DNA of 33,619 nucleotides, from NCBI GenBank assembly GCA_017512745.1, contig JAFWEV010000037.1, positions 1-33,619 on the forward strand, written 5' to 3'. Both the position numbers and the translations under genes were made by a program. Positions within the stretch are counted from its first letter, which is position 1; every line of letters begins with the position of its first letter. Shown piece after piece: positions 23,568 through 31,874 of this stretch. The notes beneath the pieces are model-generated. The model was not told where the DNA came from, made no database searches, and was given only the letters and a program-made list of their open reading frames with translations. This DNA comes from Oscillospiraceae bacterium (lineage in GTDB: Bacteria; Bacillota; Clostridia; Oscillospirales; Ruminococcaceae).

Positions 23568-25887
23568 TCCGCTTCGATACAAAATACATTGCGACCGCAT
23601 ATGCTGCGAGGACTGCGAAGCCCGCGCAGCTTATTTTTATGCCGAGATCCAGTCCTTTTGTCCTGTATGTGAACAGGATATCCGAAGAGCCTTCGGGGAC
23701 AAGCACTGTCATAAAGCCCGCAGTATAGTATATTTTCGCTTCCCTGCCGTTGACTGTCGCGCTCCACCCCTCGCTGTAAGGCACACTGAAGAAAACGGCT
23801 GCCCCGTGTTCAAGATCGGTATGCGCGCTGAATGAGTCTTTTCCTATACTGAAACTGTCCACCTCATTGTTCATCATATCTTCCACGAGAAGATACTGTT
23901 CCGTTATCCCGATATTTGAAGCGTCATTTTCGGTGGTCTTGTCGAGCACCTGTCTTATCTCGTCTTCGTCCTCATCCCTTATGAGGATCGAATCCATAAG
24001 CAGTTTCACCTTCGTCTGCTGGGCTCTCTCCGAAAAGTCCGTCTCGGTTATATATGTGTCGTAAACTATTCCTATGCCCGGGATATTCAGATTGTCCGTG
24101 ACATAAAGCGTCTTGTCCCCATACTCCGAAACCTGCAGCGCATAGTCCGGCACTTCCTTCGAATCGTATGCCGTATACCTCTCGGAGAGTATGGCCGCGA
24201 CTCCTTCCGGAATATTGTCCGGAGTGGAGACGGACCTCTCAAGTCCGAGATAGTCGTAGAATTCCATGATGGACGGCGTTATGGTGGAGCAGAATGAGCC
24301 GCTGCCGTGCAGATGTCCCGGCATCACCATAAGATTCTTGTCGTTTGTGAATCTGTACCTGTCGTCGGGCTGCACAAGCTGTCTCGCCGCTTCTATGGTC
24401 TCATGTATGGTCACAGCGTTGTTTCCGTTTGCCCTGGTCGCGGACTGATATCTGTCAGTCACTTCATATGTGCTGAATGCGCTGTAAACCGCGATGCCCA
24501 CCAGCAGTATGATCCTCCTCGTCTTCTCCGGCAGCTTGAGCACAAGAGCAAGAAGCGTGATGACGATACCGAGTATCCCCATTGCCGTAAGCAGCGCGAA
24601 CTCGTCCGGATCGTTGATGGCAGATGTATTGTCTCCCGTCCACCTCCACGGATAGAGAACGAGAAACGCCGTGAATATGAGCATGAAAGCGAGATCTATG
24701 GCGAAAGCCCTCTCGATATCATATTTCTTTCTGTCCGACATCACCTTTACCGTCGCGAGGACCAGTATCAGGTCGAACATAAAATACCACCGCTGATATA
24801 TGGCCGTTGTGAGCATGGTAAATATGCTGTTGAGGAACGGCACCGCAGCAAAGACACAGAGCGTCAGGATCATCTCCCTTATCCAGTCACGCTCTTTCCT
24901 CTTCTCATGGCAGTATGCCATGACGAGCATCACGCCGGTGAGCGGAAGGTACGCCGCTGTGGAACTCCAGTTCGTCGATTTCGCTACGGATACGCTGCAC
25001 ATGGTCTCCGCCGGGAAGAAGAATGCCCTAAGGATACATGTGTAATAGTCCGAGCCGTATGCCAGTCCGCCCGATCCGCTTATAAGTCTGGATGTTCTGG
25101 AATTGCCCACGACGGAAAGTATGGAGGGAATGAATATGGCGGTGGCCATGGCGGTCCCTATGACGCCTTCCAAAACGATGAACGGGAGTTTCCTTATCGC
25201 CTTCCCGGGGTCGAAGGAGAAATATCTGACAAAGTAGTAAATGACAAGGAACAGCACTTCTTCAATGAAGAAGAAATAGTTTGTGATGCACGCCAGGAAT
25301 AATGTGAGCGCGAGCCATCCATGCCTGTCTTTCTCCATGAGGGCATCAAAAGCCAGCATTATGAGAGGGAATATCAGTACGGCATCATGGAAGTGATAAA
25401 ACGCTATATTCGCCGCCTGGAATCCGGAGAAGGAATACATGACGGATCCCAGCATCGCATAACCGAGATCGTCGGTGTAATTCTTTATATATGCAAATGA
25501 AGTGACGCCCGTGACCGCATACTTGAGCATGAATATCCACGGTATTATGTACATGAACGGTTCTGAAGGCAGCAGATACGCTATCCAGTTGAATATGCTC
25601 CCTATATTGTAGAAGGACATGGTGGTCAGGATATCCGACCCGAGATCGATGCTCCAGTTCCAGTATCCCCCGCCGCCCTTCAGCGTGTCGTTTATGAGAG
25701 TGTTGAACATCAGCTGCTGCTGATTGAAGTCTCCCGCCACATAGAACAGTCCCCTGTCTCTTATGAGCATCGGGGCAAAGGCCAGAAGAGCAATAAAAAA
25801 GTTGACGCCGAAGACCGCAAGATACGTCTTCACATCAGCTTTTTTCTTTATCCTGTTTTGGCTTCTATATATCATCCTATACACCAC
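23482..25887 (-). CDS. YfhO family membrane protein
   Basis: An 801-residue polytopic membrane protein with about a dozen membrane segments, a large extracytoplasmic region (about 490-755) and a final membrane segment. The start of the YfhO domain is visible as YVAGDFNQQQLMFNTLINDTLKGGGGYWNWSIDLGSD. B. subtilis YfhO is a GT-C-like protein implicated in glycosylation of lipoteichoic acid, using undecaprenyl-linked sugar; the function here is inferred from that. The start is uncertain: GTG at 25887 or ATG at 25875 both fit, and neither has a good ribosome site. The last 28 codons, an acidic, Gln/Pro-rich cytoplasmic tail, overlap the TRIC gene on the opposite strand. Confidence 0.88.
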   Translation of the reverse strand: MVYRMIYRSQNRIKKKADVKTYLAVFGVNFFIALLAFAPMLIRDRGLFYVAGDFNQQQLMFNTLINDTLKGGGGYWNWSIDLGSDILTTMSFYNIGSIFNWIAYLLPSEPFMYIIPWIFMLKYAVTGVTSFAYIKNYTDDLGYAMLGSVMYSFSGFQAANIAFYHFHDAVLIFPLIMLAFDALMEKDRHGWLALTLFLACITNYFFFIEEVLFLVIYYFVRYFSFDPGKAIRKLPFIVLEGVIGTAMATAIFIPSILSVVGNSRTSRLISGSGGLAYGSDYYTCILRAFFFPAETMCSVSVAKSTNWSSTAAYLPLTGVMLVMAYCHEKRKERDWIREMILTLCVFAAVPFLNSIFTMLTTAIYQRWYFMFDLILVLATVKVMSDRKKYDIERAFAIDLAFMLIFTAFLVLYPWRWTGDNTSAINDPDEFALLTAMGILGIVITLLALVLKLPEKTRRIILLVGIAVYSAFSTYEVTDRYQSATRANGNNAVTIHETIEAARQLVQPDDRYRFTNDKNLMVMPGHLHGSGSFCSTITPSIMEFYDYLGLERSVSTPDNIPEGVAAILSERYTAYDSKEVPDYALQVSEYGDKTLYVTDNLNIPGIGIVYDTYITETDFSERAQQTKVKLLMDSILIRDEDEDEIRQVLDKTTENDASNIGITEQYLLVEDMMNNEVDSFSIGKDSFSAHTDLEHGAAVFFSVPYSEGWSATVNGREAKIYYTAGFMTVLVPEGSSDILFTYRTKGLDLGIKISCAGFAVLAAYAVAMYFVSKRIRSSSPSEAPICNEQPEDVSQEQQPPTE

Positions 25888-25971
25888 TAACTATATTAGT
25901 ATACACTCTTCTCCGCCAGTGCGTCTCATCTTCTTTAACGGTTCAGGACAAATTAATTCTTATGAAGTCAT

Positions 25972-26007
25972 AAAAAAAACGGAGGGAATGAAACCATCAT
26001 CCCTCCG
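25972..26007 (-). terminator. Intrinsic terminator after hsp20
   Basis: On the minus strand a CGGAGGGA/TCCCTCCG type stem (26000-26007 with 25980-25987) is followed by eight T residues (25972-25979). It separates the Hsp20 gene from the YfhO gene. Confidence 0.92.
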
Positions 26008-26025
26008 GCGGAAACTTAATTGCTG

Positions 26026-26481
26026 TCAGCCTTCGATATGTATCGTCCTCTTTTCAGGCAGTTTCTTTGCCTCTTTCTTCGGTATGTTCAGCCTCAGGAC
26101 TCCGTCTTCGAACTTAGCTTTCACGTCTTCCTCTGTCAGCTGGTCTCCTACATAGAAGCTTCTGTGCATGGCTCCTGCGTAACGCTCCTGCCGGATGAGT
26201 TTGCCCTGCTTATCCTTTTCCTCTTCCTTCAGGCCTTTATCGGCGCTTATGCTCAGATAGCCGTTGTGAAGCATGACGCTGATCTCATCTTTTTTGAAGC
26301 CCGGCAGATCGATATCTACTTCGTAGCGATCATCGTGCTCCTTGACATCAGTGTTCATGATTCTGCCTGCACGCTTGCCGTATAACTTCTTGTCAACTAC
26401 ATCAAGATCGGAAAATCTCGGAAGATCCATACTCATAAGGTCTTCAAACAAATTTTCTGTAAAACCATGCGGATACAACAT
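26026..26481 (-). CDS. Small heat shock protein, Hsp20/alpha-crystallin family
   Basis: A 151-residue ATP-independent holdase chaperone that keeps unfolding proteins soluble. A variable N-terminus (about 1-45) is followed by the alpha-crystallin domain: IMNTDVKEHDDRYEVDIDLPGFKKDEISVMLHNGYLSI and, at the end, FEDGVLRLNIPKKE, the family's signature GVL motif. A final RTIHI acts as the usual IxI tail. The start at 26481 has GGAGG eight bases upstream; a TTG five codons earlier overlaps that site and is rejected. A CIRCE operator lies upstream (26614-26640), which predicts control by the HrcA repressor, along with groE and dnaK elsewhere. Confidence 0.95.
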   Translation of the reverse strand: MLYPHGFTENLFEDLMSMDLPRFSDLDVVDKKLYGKRAGRIMNTDVKEHDDRYEVDIDLPGFKKDEISVMLHNGYLSISADKGLKEEEKDKQGKLIRQERYAGAMHRSFYVGDQLTEEDVKAKFEDGVLRLNIPKKEAKKLPEKRTIHIEG

Positions 26482-26597
26482 AATAATTACCTCCAAAACT
26501 CATATAAATATTTATTTATGAGCAATGGAAGGAGTGTTTTGATCATTGGAACTTATCCGGTCCTTCAGATCATCTCTGTTCCTTTGTTCTGTTAATA

Positions 26598-26640
26598 CTA
26601 TACCGCACTGTAATTGGCACTTCCTACATTCGAGTGCTAA
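26598..26640 (-). promoter_or_regulatory. CIRCE operator and promoter of hsp20
   Basis: The plus strand reads TTGGCACTT (26614-26622), nine bases, GAGTGCTAA (26632-26640). The right arm is the perfect CIRCE arm and the left arm differs from TTAGCACTC at two positions. On the minus strand a -10 box TATAGT lies at 26598-26603, which puts the -35 region inside the operator. HrcA bound there would block RNA polymerase. The start codon is about 115 nt further down. Confidence 0.85.
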
Positions 26641-26693
26641 TTTTTTGTGAACAAACTGTTAACATCAGTCTTTGTTCTCCAATGTGAGTGTGC

Positions 26694-26724
26694 AAAAAAA
26701 GATCCCACCTTTGCAGATGGGATC
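26694..26724 (-). terminator. Intrinsic terminator after the SPFH gene
   Basis: On the minus strand GATCCCATC (26716-26724) pairs with GGTGGGATC (26701-26709, one G-T), followed by seven T residues (26694-26700). It lies next to the CIRCE region and insulates hsp20. Confidence 0.92.
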
Positions 26725-26742
26725 AGATCTCAGTTTGCCTGA

Positions 26743-27987
26743 TTATTCAACATAATCGTTCTCGTCGAATTGTTTTCCGCACTTGGAGCAGAATTTCGGC
26801 TCTTCACCTTCATTGTATACGGGTTCAAATCCGCAGAGAGAACATTTGATGTGCTTTTTGACCGGCTTCGGCTTTCCGCAGTTGGAGCAGAAATTTCCGT
26901 CGTTTACCTTTCCGCAGGCACATGTCCATGTTGCTGCTGTCGGCTCAAGAACGGGTTTCGGCGGTTCTGCCGGAGCTGCCGGCGCATTCTGAGCTCCCGC
27001 CTGATAGAGCGACTGGATATCCACGCCGCTTGCCTGCTGAACTGCGTTGATGTTGTAGAAACCGAGAGGCGCTCCCGCCGAATTCTCAGCCGCTTTCTCA
27101 AGAGCGTCCGCCGACGCTTTCACGTAATATGCGGCGCCGTATGTCGGATCTGTGTAAGCTGCATTCTCCTGCATCTTCTTGATCCTGGCTTCATCCTCTT
27201 CGGAAGCCTTGAGGCTGGCGATACCGATGGACTCGATCTTTATGCCTCTCAGCGCGGTCCACTTCTCCGAGAGCTCCGTATTGAGCGCGTCGCAGAGCGC
27301 CTGAGCATGCGCGGGGATCTGGCTGTATCTGATGCCGTCGCGTCCCACTGCCGCAAATGCCGGCTGCAGTGCGGAGAGAAGCTCTGTCTTGAGCTGGCTG
27401 TCGATCTTGTCTCTCGTGAAGTCGCCTGTGATATTTCCGACAACTCTTGTATAGAAAAGGATCGGATCCACTATTCTGTAGCTGTACTCTCCGAAGCATG
27501 TGAGGGAAACATCGAGGTCGATGCGGGCATTGTCATCCTTTACCCTGAACGGTACGGGATTGGGCGTTCCGTACTTGTTGCCCATGATCTCCTTCGTATT
27601 TACGAAGTATATTCTCTGATCCTGAGCCGCCATTCCTCCGAACTCGAATCTCTTGCCTATATTGGCAAAAGTCTGTTCGAGGCTGGTCCCGAAGTCCCCG
27701 TAAAACAGCGAAGGCTCCGTCTGGCTGTCGAATACATATTCTCCGGCCTGAGCGCAGAAATCCAAAACCTTACCCTGCTCGACGATGATCATGCACTGTC
27801 CGTCTGCGACAGCGATTATGGACCCGTTGCTGATGATGTTGTCCGATCCGTGATTTGATCCGCCTCTGCGTCTTGTCGCTCTCTTGAGAAGCACTTCGTT
27901 CGGAATGGATTCACAGTAGAAATAGTCTCTCCATGATTCCTGGAGCGCGCCTGCGACAGCGCCGATTCCCGCTAATAAAAGACCCAT
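26743..27987 (-). CDS. SPFH-domain protein with C-terminal zinc ribbons (YdjI-like)
   Basis: A 414-residue protein. The short hydrophobic, glycine-rich N-terminus (GLLLAGIGAVAGALQ) is followed by an SPFH/virion-core-like domain (about 20-300), with NVPFRV-type and DVSLTCFGEYSYRIVDPILF segments as in B. subtilis YdjI. A Pro/Ala-rich linker leads to two zinc ribbons with CxC-x9-CxxC (TCACG ... CSNCG) and CxxC-x15-CxxC (CSLCG ... CSKCG) cysteines. YdjI works with the PspA/YdjG/YdjH envelope-stress group in Bacillus, and similar proteins with zinc ribbons are common in Clostridia. Start has AGGGAGA. A good promoter lies upstream (28058-28086) and a terminator downstream, so it is a single-gene unit. 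Confidence 0.85.
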   Translation of the reverse strand: MGLLLAGIGAVAGALQESWRDYFYCESIPNEVLLKRATRRRGGSNHGSDNIISNGSIIAVADGQCMIIVEQGKVLDFCAQAGEYVFDSQTEPSLFYGDFGTSLEQTFANIGKRFEFGGMAAQDQRIYFVNTKEIMGNKYGTPNPVPFRVKDDNARIDLDVSLTCFGEYSYRIVDPILFYTRVVGNITGDFTRDKIDSQLKTELLSALQPAFAAVGRDGIRYSQIPAHAQALCDALNTELSEKWTALRGIKIESIGIASLKASEEDEARIKKMQENAAYTDPTYGAAYYVKASADALEKAAENSAGAPLGFYNINAVQQASGVDIQSLYQAGAQNAPAAPAEPPKPVLEPTAATWTCACGKVNDGNFCSNCGKPKPVKKHIKCSLCGFEPVYNEGEEPKFCSKCGKQFDENDYVE

Positions 27988-28057
27988 ATATAATCTCCCT
28001 TCGTTTGGATTCTTTCTTTATTTATCCGTGTATTCCACAGGATTTTTTGCTAATTAA

Positions 28058-28086
28058 AGTATATTTACCCCTCAATAAAGTGGCAA
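28058..28086 (-). promoter_or_regulatory. Sigma-70 type promoter for the SPFH gene
   Basis: On the minus strand a -35 box TTGCCA (28081-28086) and a -10 box TATACT (28058-28063) are separated by exactly 17 bp. The untranslated leader would be about 65 nt. Confidence 0.72.
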
Positions 28087-28114
28087 CACTACAAAAGGGG
28101 GAAATACTGTACAG

Positions 28115-28156
28115 AAAAAGAACCCGGAACTGCGTCATTCTGCACAGTCCCGGGTC
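28115..28156 (-). terminator. Intrinsic terminator after the oligoendopeptidase
   Basis: On the minus strand GACCCGGGACTGTGC (28142-28156) pairs with GCAGTTCCGGGTTC near 28120-28133, with small mismatches and a loop of about 8 nt. Five T residues follow (28115-28119). Confidence 0.85.
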
Positions 28157-28194
28157 TTCGATTGTAATAGCAAAGAGCAATTATACTGTTTGTA

Positions 28195-29901
28195 TTATTT
28201 TATCCTGCTGAGATCAAACTCGTTTAGCCATTTATGAGCTCTTTCAGAGACCTTCCTCAGCGTTTCCTCTTCGAACGGACTTTCCAGACCGGCATTTTTG
28301 AGAAGATCCGTAAATACTCTGCTTCCTCCCTGCCTCGTGTATGCCATGTAATGATCCCAGGCATTTTTCATGTCGTCCTGGATCATCGCCCAGAACTCCA
28401 GGGACACCGTCTGGGCAAGACAATAGTCGATATAGTACAGCGGATTTGAATAAATGTGGTGCTGTCTCTGCCAGCCTTCTCCCTCGCTGTAGAACGGGAT
28501 ATCCCCGTCAAGTCTCTGCCAGGGCATGTAAATGCCGAGCAGCTCTTTCCACGCGTCGTGCCTCTGTCTCGGAGTGAGATCCGGGGACTCATACACAATG
28601 TGCTGAAAATGGTCGACCATCGTGCCGTAAGGTATGAATTTCAGGGCGTCCGCGAGGTGGCTGTAGTAGAACTTGTCGGTATCCTCGCCGAAGAATTCCT
28701 CCGCCCACGGCCATGACATGAATTCCATTGACATGGAGTGGACCTCGCAGCCTTCCATACTGGGCCACACATATGAAACGGGTATCCTGTCCCTGTTCAT
28801 ATACGCGGCAAACGCATGTCCGGCCTCGTGAGTGACGACTTCGACATCGTGCTGTGTGCCGTTGAAGTTTGCGAATATAAAAGGCACTCCGTACTCGGAA
28901 AGGCTTGTGCAGTAACCTCCGCCCCTTTTGCCCTCCGTGGAAAGCACGTCCATAAGTTCCCTGTCGAGCATGACATTGAAGAATTCCGAAGTTTCCGGCG
29001 ACAGTTCATCATAGAATTTCTTTCCGGCTTTGAGAATGTCCTGGGGAGTCCCCTTGGGAGCCGGGTTGCCCGATCTGAACACAAGATTGTTGTCGGCGAA
29101 ACTCATCGGGTATTCCTTCCCTATCCTGTCAGCCTGGACCCGGAAGAGTTCGTCGGCCAGCGGAACGAGATATTTTCTTACAGCTTCCCGGAATCTCTCC
29201 ACATCTTCCTTCCCGTAACAGTTCCTGTCCATTCTGCAGTATCCGAGGGGAAGATAATTATCGTATCCGAGCTTTTTGCCCATCCTGTCTCTCAGGTGGA
29301 CGAGTCTGTCGTACAGCCCGTCGAGCTCATCCTGATGATCTTTGTACCACTGGCCTTCAGCTTTCCAGGCCCTCAGTCTGAGGTCGTCGTCGGCCGCAGT
29401 CTTGAAAGGCGTGATCTGCGACAGCGTATATACTCCGCCCTCAAATTCGATCTGAGCGGATGCGAGCAGTTTTTCATATTCCTGCGCGACGTGGTTCTCC
29501 TCCTGGAGCTCGGGAATGATCTCCGGGGAAAATGTCCTGAGAGCCATCTCCGCGTTCCTGAACATCAGTTCGCCGAATTCCTCCTCAAACTGAGGTCTGA
29601 ACTTCGACTCGAGCATCGCCGTCGACCACTGATGTTCGTACTCCTGCATCTCGGGTCTGAAATTGTTCCAGAATTTCATCTCCCCGTCATAGTATTCATC
29701 CCTGGTATCGATGGAATGTCTGATAGACGCAAGATTCCCGAGAGTCCTGACGTGCTTTCTCATCGTCTCGTGATCCAGAAAGACGTCTCTCGCCTCCTCA
29801 TATGTGGCCGCGTTCCTGAGTTTTTCGATCATCGCCGCGGTTCCGGCTTTCAGTTCTTCCGGGTCCGGACGTTCATATGGCATTTCCTTGAATTTGAGCA
29901 T
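28195..29901 (-). CDS. M3 family oligoendopeptidase (PepF-type)
   Basis: A 568-residue cytosolic zinc metallopeptidase that cleaves short peptides. The zinc motif is HEAGH at 358-362, with the third ligand glutamate about 25 residues later in MEGCEVHSMSMEF. The helical N-terminal region (about 1-190), GYxRMDR-like segment and a C-terminal DYCLAQTVSLEFW match M3B oligoendopeptidases, which are usually 560-600 residues. The start has GGAAAGG upstream. It lies only 19 bp after the second of two nucleoside hydrolase genes on the same strand, and no terminator was seen between them, so read-through is likely. Its job is probably the final breakdown of imported or recycled peptides. Confidence 0.92.
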   Translation of the reverse strand: MLKFKEMPYERPDPEELKAGTAAMIEKLRNAATYEEARDVFLDHETMRKHVRTLGNLASIRHSIDTRDEYYDGEMKFWNNFRPEMQEYEHQWSTAMLESKFRPQFEEEFGELMFRNAEMALRTFSPEIIPELQEENHVAQEYEKLLASAQIEFEGGVYTLSQITPFKTAADDDLRLRAWKAEGQWYKDHQDELDGLYDRLVHLRDRMGKKLGYDNYLPLGYCRMDRNCYGKEDVERFREAVRKYLVPLADELFRVQADRIGKEYPMSFADNNLVFRSGNPAPKGTPQDILKAGKKFYDELSPETSEFFNVMLDRELMDVLSTEGKRGGGYCTSLSEYGVPFIFANFNGTQHDVEVVTHEAGHAFAAYMNRDRIPVSYVWPSMEGCEVHSMSMEFMSWPWAEEFFGEDTDKFYYSHLADALKFIPYGTMVDHFQHIVYESPDLTPRQRHDAWKELLGIYMPWQRLDGDIPFYSEGEGWQRQHHIYSNPLYYIDYCLAQTVSLEFWAMIQDDMKNAWDHYMAYTRQGGSRVFTDLLKNAGLESPFEEETLRKVSERAHKWLNEFDLSRIK

Positions 29902-29920
29902 TATTGCTGCCTTTCCGCTT

Positions 29921-30886
29921 TTATTTTCTTATCAGTTCAATAAGATAATCCTTGAACCCTTTCCCGTCAATAGCAGTTACTACCGTCGAGTTTGCCGGAT
30001 GCCTTTTGAACCTGAACATATCATCAAATTCGTCGGGTTCCTCATGGAAAAAGATCGTGGCTCCCCTTGTGTACTTTCCTTTAAGTTCCACTCTTGTATA
30101 TGCCCTGAAGCTTGTTTTTATGAGCTCGGGACGAATGAACGCGGCAAATGCCGCCGGATCCGGAAGGTCCAGTTCTCTTCTGCCGAACACCTTCTCGTTC
30201 ATGTCCGTGAGGGTCCTGTTGCAGTCCACACAGAAAGCTCCCAGTTCATTTATTGACTTTATCCCGTCGAGTTCTTCCCCCGTGAACTTCATATCCCCGA
30301 AGCACGCTTCCAGAGTGACCATCGTAACGGGGATCCCCGAGTCAAGAACTATGTCTGCAGCTTCCGGGTCGCACATGACATTGAACTCGGCGCATACGGT
30401 GTGGGGGTTGCTGTGAGGATGAGCTCCGCCCATTACGGTGATGTGCGGAACTTTACGCATTATATCCCTTCTCTGGATTATTGCGGAAGCTATGTTTGTG
30501 AGCGGACCTATGGCCAGGATCTCTATGTCCCCGTCTCCCTCATCTATGATCTCGAGTATCCTGTCCACAGCATGTCCCGGAGAGACTTTCATCGCCGGTT
30601 TTCTCAGCCACGGGCAATCGCCCATACCGTCCATGCCGTGCACCTGATCAGCCGTCTCAAGCTCGCACACCAGCGGCTTGGCGCATCCGGCATACACGGG
30701 AGGAGCATATGTCCCTGCATATTCGATCGACTGAAGGCAGTTGACTGTGGCTTTATCCAGCTCTACGTTTCCGCTCACTGTGGTAAACGCAACGACCTCG
30801 ACATCGGGTTCCCTGAGCGCCATGATGATGGCAACCGCATCATCAGAGCCTGTGTCGGTATCGATAATGATCTTTCTCTTGTCCAT
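29921..30886 (-). CDS. Nucleoside hydrolase (IUNH family), second of a tandem pair
   Basis: A 321-residue enzyme of the inosine-uridine nucleoside N-ribohydrolase family, which splits ribonucleosides into base and ribose. The calcium-binding DTDTGSDD motif is at 9-16, with HGMDGMGD near 83-90, GPLTNIA near 127-133, VMGG near 151-154, and EFNVMCDPEAA near 167-177. In classical members the last active-site motif is HDP; here it reads Pro242-Asp243-Pro244, so the general-acid histidine is missing while the metal ligand is kept. Its ATG overlaps the stop codon of the first copy by one base (TGATG), with AAAGGAGG upstream. The two proteins are close relatives by simple reading, so this is a local duplication. 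Confidence 0.9.
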   Translation of the reverse strand: MDKRKIIIDTDTGSDDAVAIIMALREPDVEVVAFTTVSGNVELDKATVNCLQSIEYAGTYAPPVYAGCAKPLVCELETADQVHGMDGMGDCPWLRKPAMKVSPGHAVDRILEIIDEGDGDIEILAIGPLTNIASAIIQRRDIMRKVPHITVMGGAHPHSNPHTVCAEFNVMCDPEAADIVLDSGIPVTMVTLEACFGDMKFTGEELDGIKSINELGAFCVDCNRTLTDMNEKVFGRRELDLPDPAAFAAFIRPELIKTSFRAYTRVELKGKYTRGATIFFHEEPDEFDDMFRFKRHPANSTVVTAIDGKGFKDYLIELIRK

Positions 30887-31857
30887 CACTGCACTGCCTC
30901 CTTTGAAAGCCTTGAGAGTATGTAGTCCTTGAATTTGTCCGGCCATACTTCTTCCACGATAAGCGTGTTATGCGGGTGAAGCACCGTTTCCTTGGACAGC
31001 GCTTCGAAACTGTCAGGCGTCCTTCTGTCATTGACGAGCATCCCTTTCGTGTACCTGCCTTCCGTCTCGACTCTTGTATAACTCGTAAAACTTGTCCTGA
31101 TGATGTCAGGTCTCGCCAGTACGGCTACTGCCGTCGGATCAGGCATTGTGAAGAATTTTCCACCCGGATCTTTTGATGTCGCTCCCATAAAAGCTCCGTT
31201 TATATCCGCGCAGAATCTTCCGCATTTTGTCCCGGTATTTCTCCACGCTTTCCAGTCCTCTTCGAAGATAGCGGCTTCTCCGAGACATGCCTCGATAGGA
31301 AGAGCTGTGATCGGTATGCCCGATCCGAACACTATCTCCGCAGCATGTGCGTCCTGCCATATGTTGAATTCGGCAGTCTGTTTGACATTTCCCTCGTATA
31401 CCTGTCCGCCCATAAGGGTTATGTGCGGGCACTTTGCCATAGCTTCCGGATCTTTGATAATAGCCAGCGCAATGTTCGTCAGCGGACCGAGCGCCACAAT
31501 CTCCGCGCCTTCCGAACAATACTTTAAAAGCGCTTCCGCCGCGCTCTCGGGCTCCGGACTTCTTGTGCTCCAGACTAGCGTACCTGTGTCTCCGAGCCCG
31601 TCATTTCCATGTAAACCTTCCGCCACGGCCAAATCACTCAGCATCGGTTTGGAAGCTCCACGGTATACCGGAGGCAGATACGTCTCCGCATAATCGCAGG
31701 ACGTCAGCGCGTTGATCGTCGCTTTATCGAGATCTACATTTCCGGCAACCGTTGTGATCGCCACTACATCCAACGACGGTTCTCTCAGCGCCATAACTAT
31801 GGCGACCGCATCATCCGAACCGGTATCGGTATCGATTACTATCCTCTTCCTGTCCAT
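30886..31857 (-). CDS. Nucleoside hydrolase (IUNH family), first of a tandem pair
   Basis: A 323-residue nucleoside N-ribohydrolase. It shares with its neighbour the DTDTGSDDAVAI motif at 9-20, the AGNVDLDKATINAL block, HGNDGLGD near 83-90, GPLTNIA, LMGG and AEFNIWQDAHAAE. As in the neighbour, the usual HDP near the end of the domain is Pro239-Asp240-Pro241. The C-terminal half differs more, which fits divergent specificity after duplication. Start at 31857 has AAAGGAG five bases upstream; longer in-frame versions lie in the end of the upstream gene. The gene begins 17 bp after the DUF2142 gene ends, so all three probably share a transcript. Released nucleobases could feed salvage, the same pathway as codBA. 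Confidence 0.9.
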   Translation of the reverse strand: MDRKRIVIDTDTGSDDAVAIVMALREPSLDVVAITTVAGNVDLDKATINALTSCDYAETYLPPVYRGASKPMLSDLAVAEGLHGNDGLGDTGTLVWSTRSPEPESAAEALLKYCSEGAEIVALGPLTNIALAIIKDPEAMAKCPHITLMGGQVYEGNVKQTAEFNIWQDAHAAEIVFGSGIPITALPIEACLGEAAIFEEDWKAWRNTGTKCGRFCADINGAFMGATSKDPGGKFFTMPDPTAVAVLARPDIIRTSFTSYTRVETEGRYTKGMLVNDRRTPDSFEALSKETVLHPHNTLIVEEVWPDKFKDYILSRLSKEAVQ

Positions 31858-31874
31858 AAAAACTCCTTTGTTTT

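Noticed and set aside
24307..25302. Long open frame (331 codons) on the plus strand
   Set aside because: Antisense to the YfhO gene, with Arg/His/Cys-rich composition, no ribosome site and no domain.
26770..27858. Long open frame (362 codons) on the plus strand
   Set aside because: Antisense to the SPFH gene; low-complexity Cys/Arg/Leu composition and no family resemblance.
28816..29943. Long open frame (375 codons) on the plus strand
   Set aside because: Antisense to the oligoendopeptidase, whose HEAGH motif and family match are clear.
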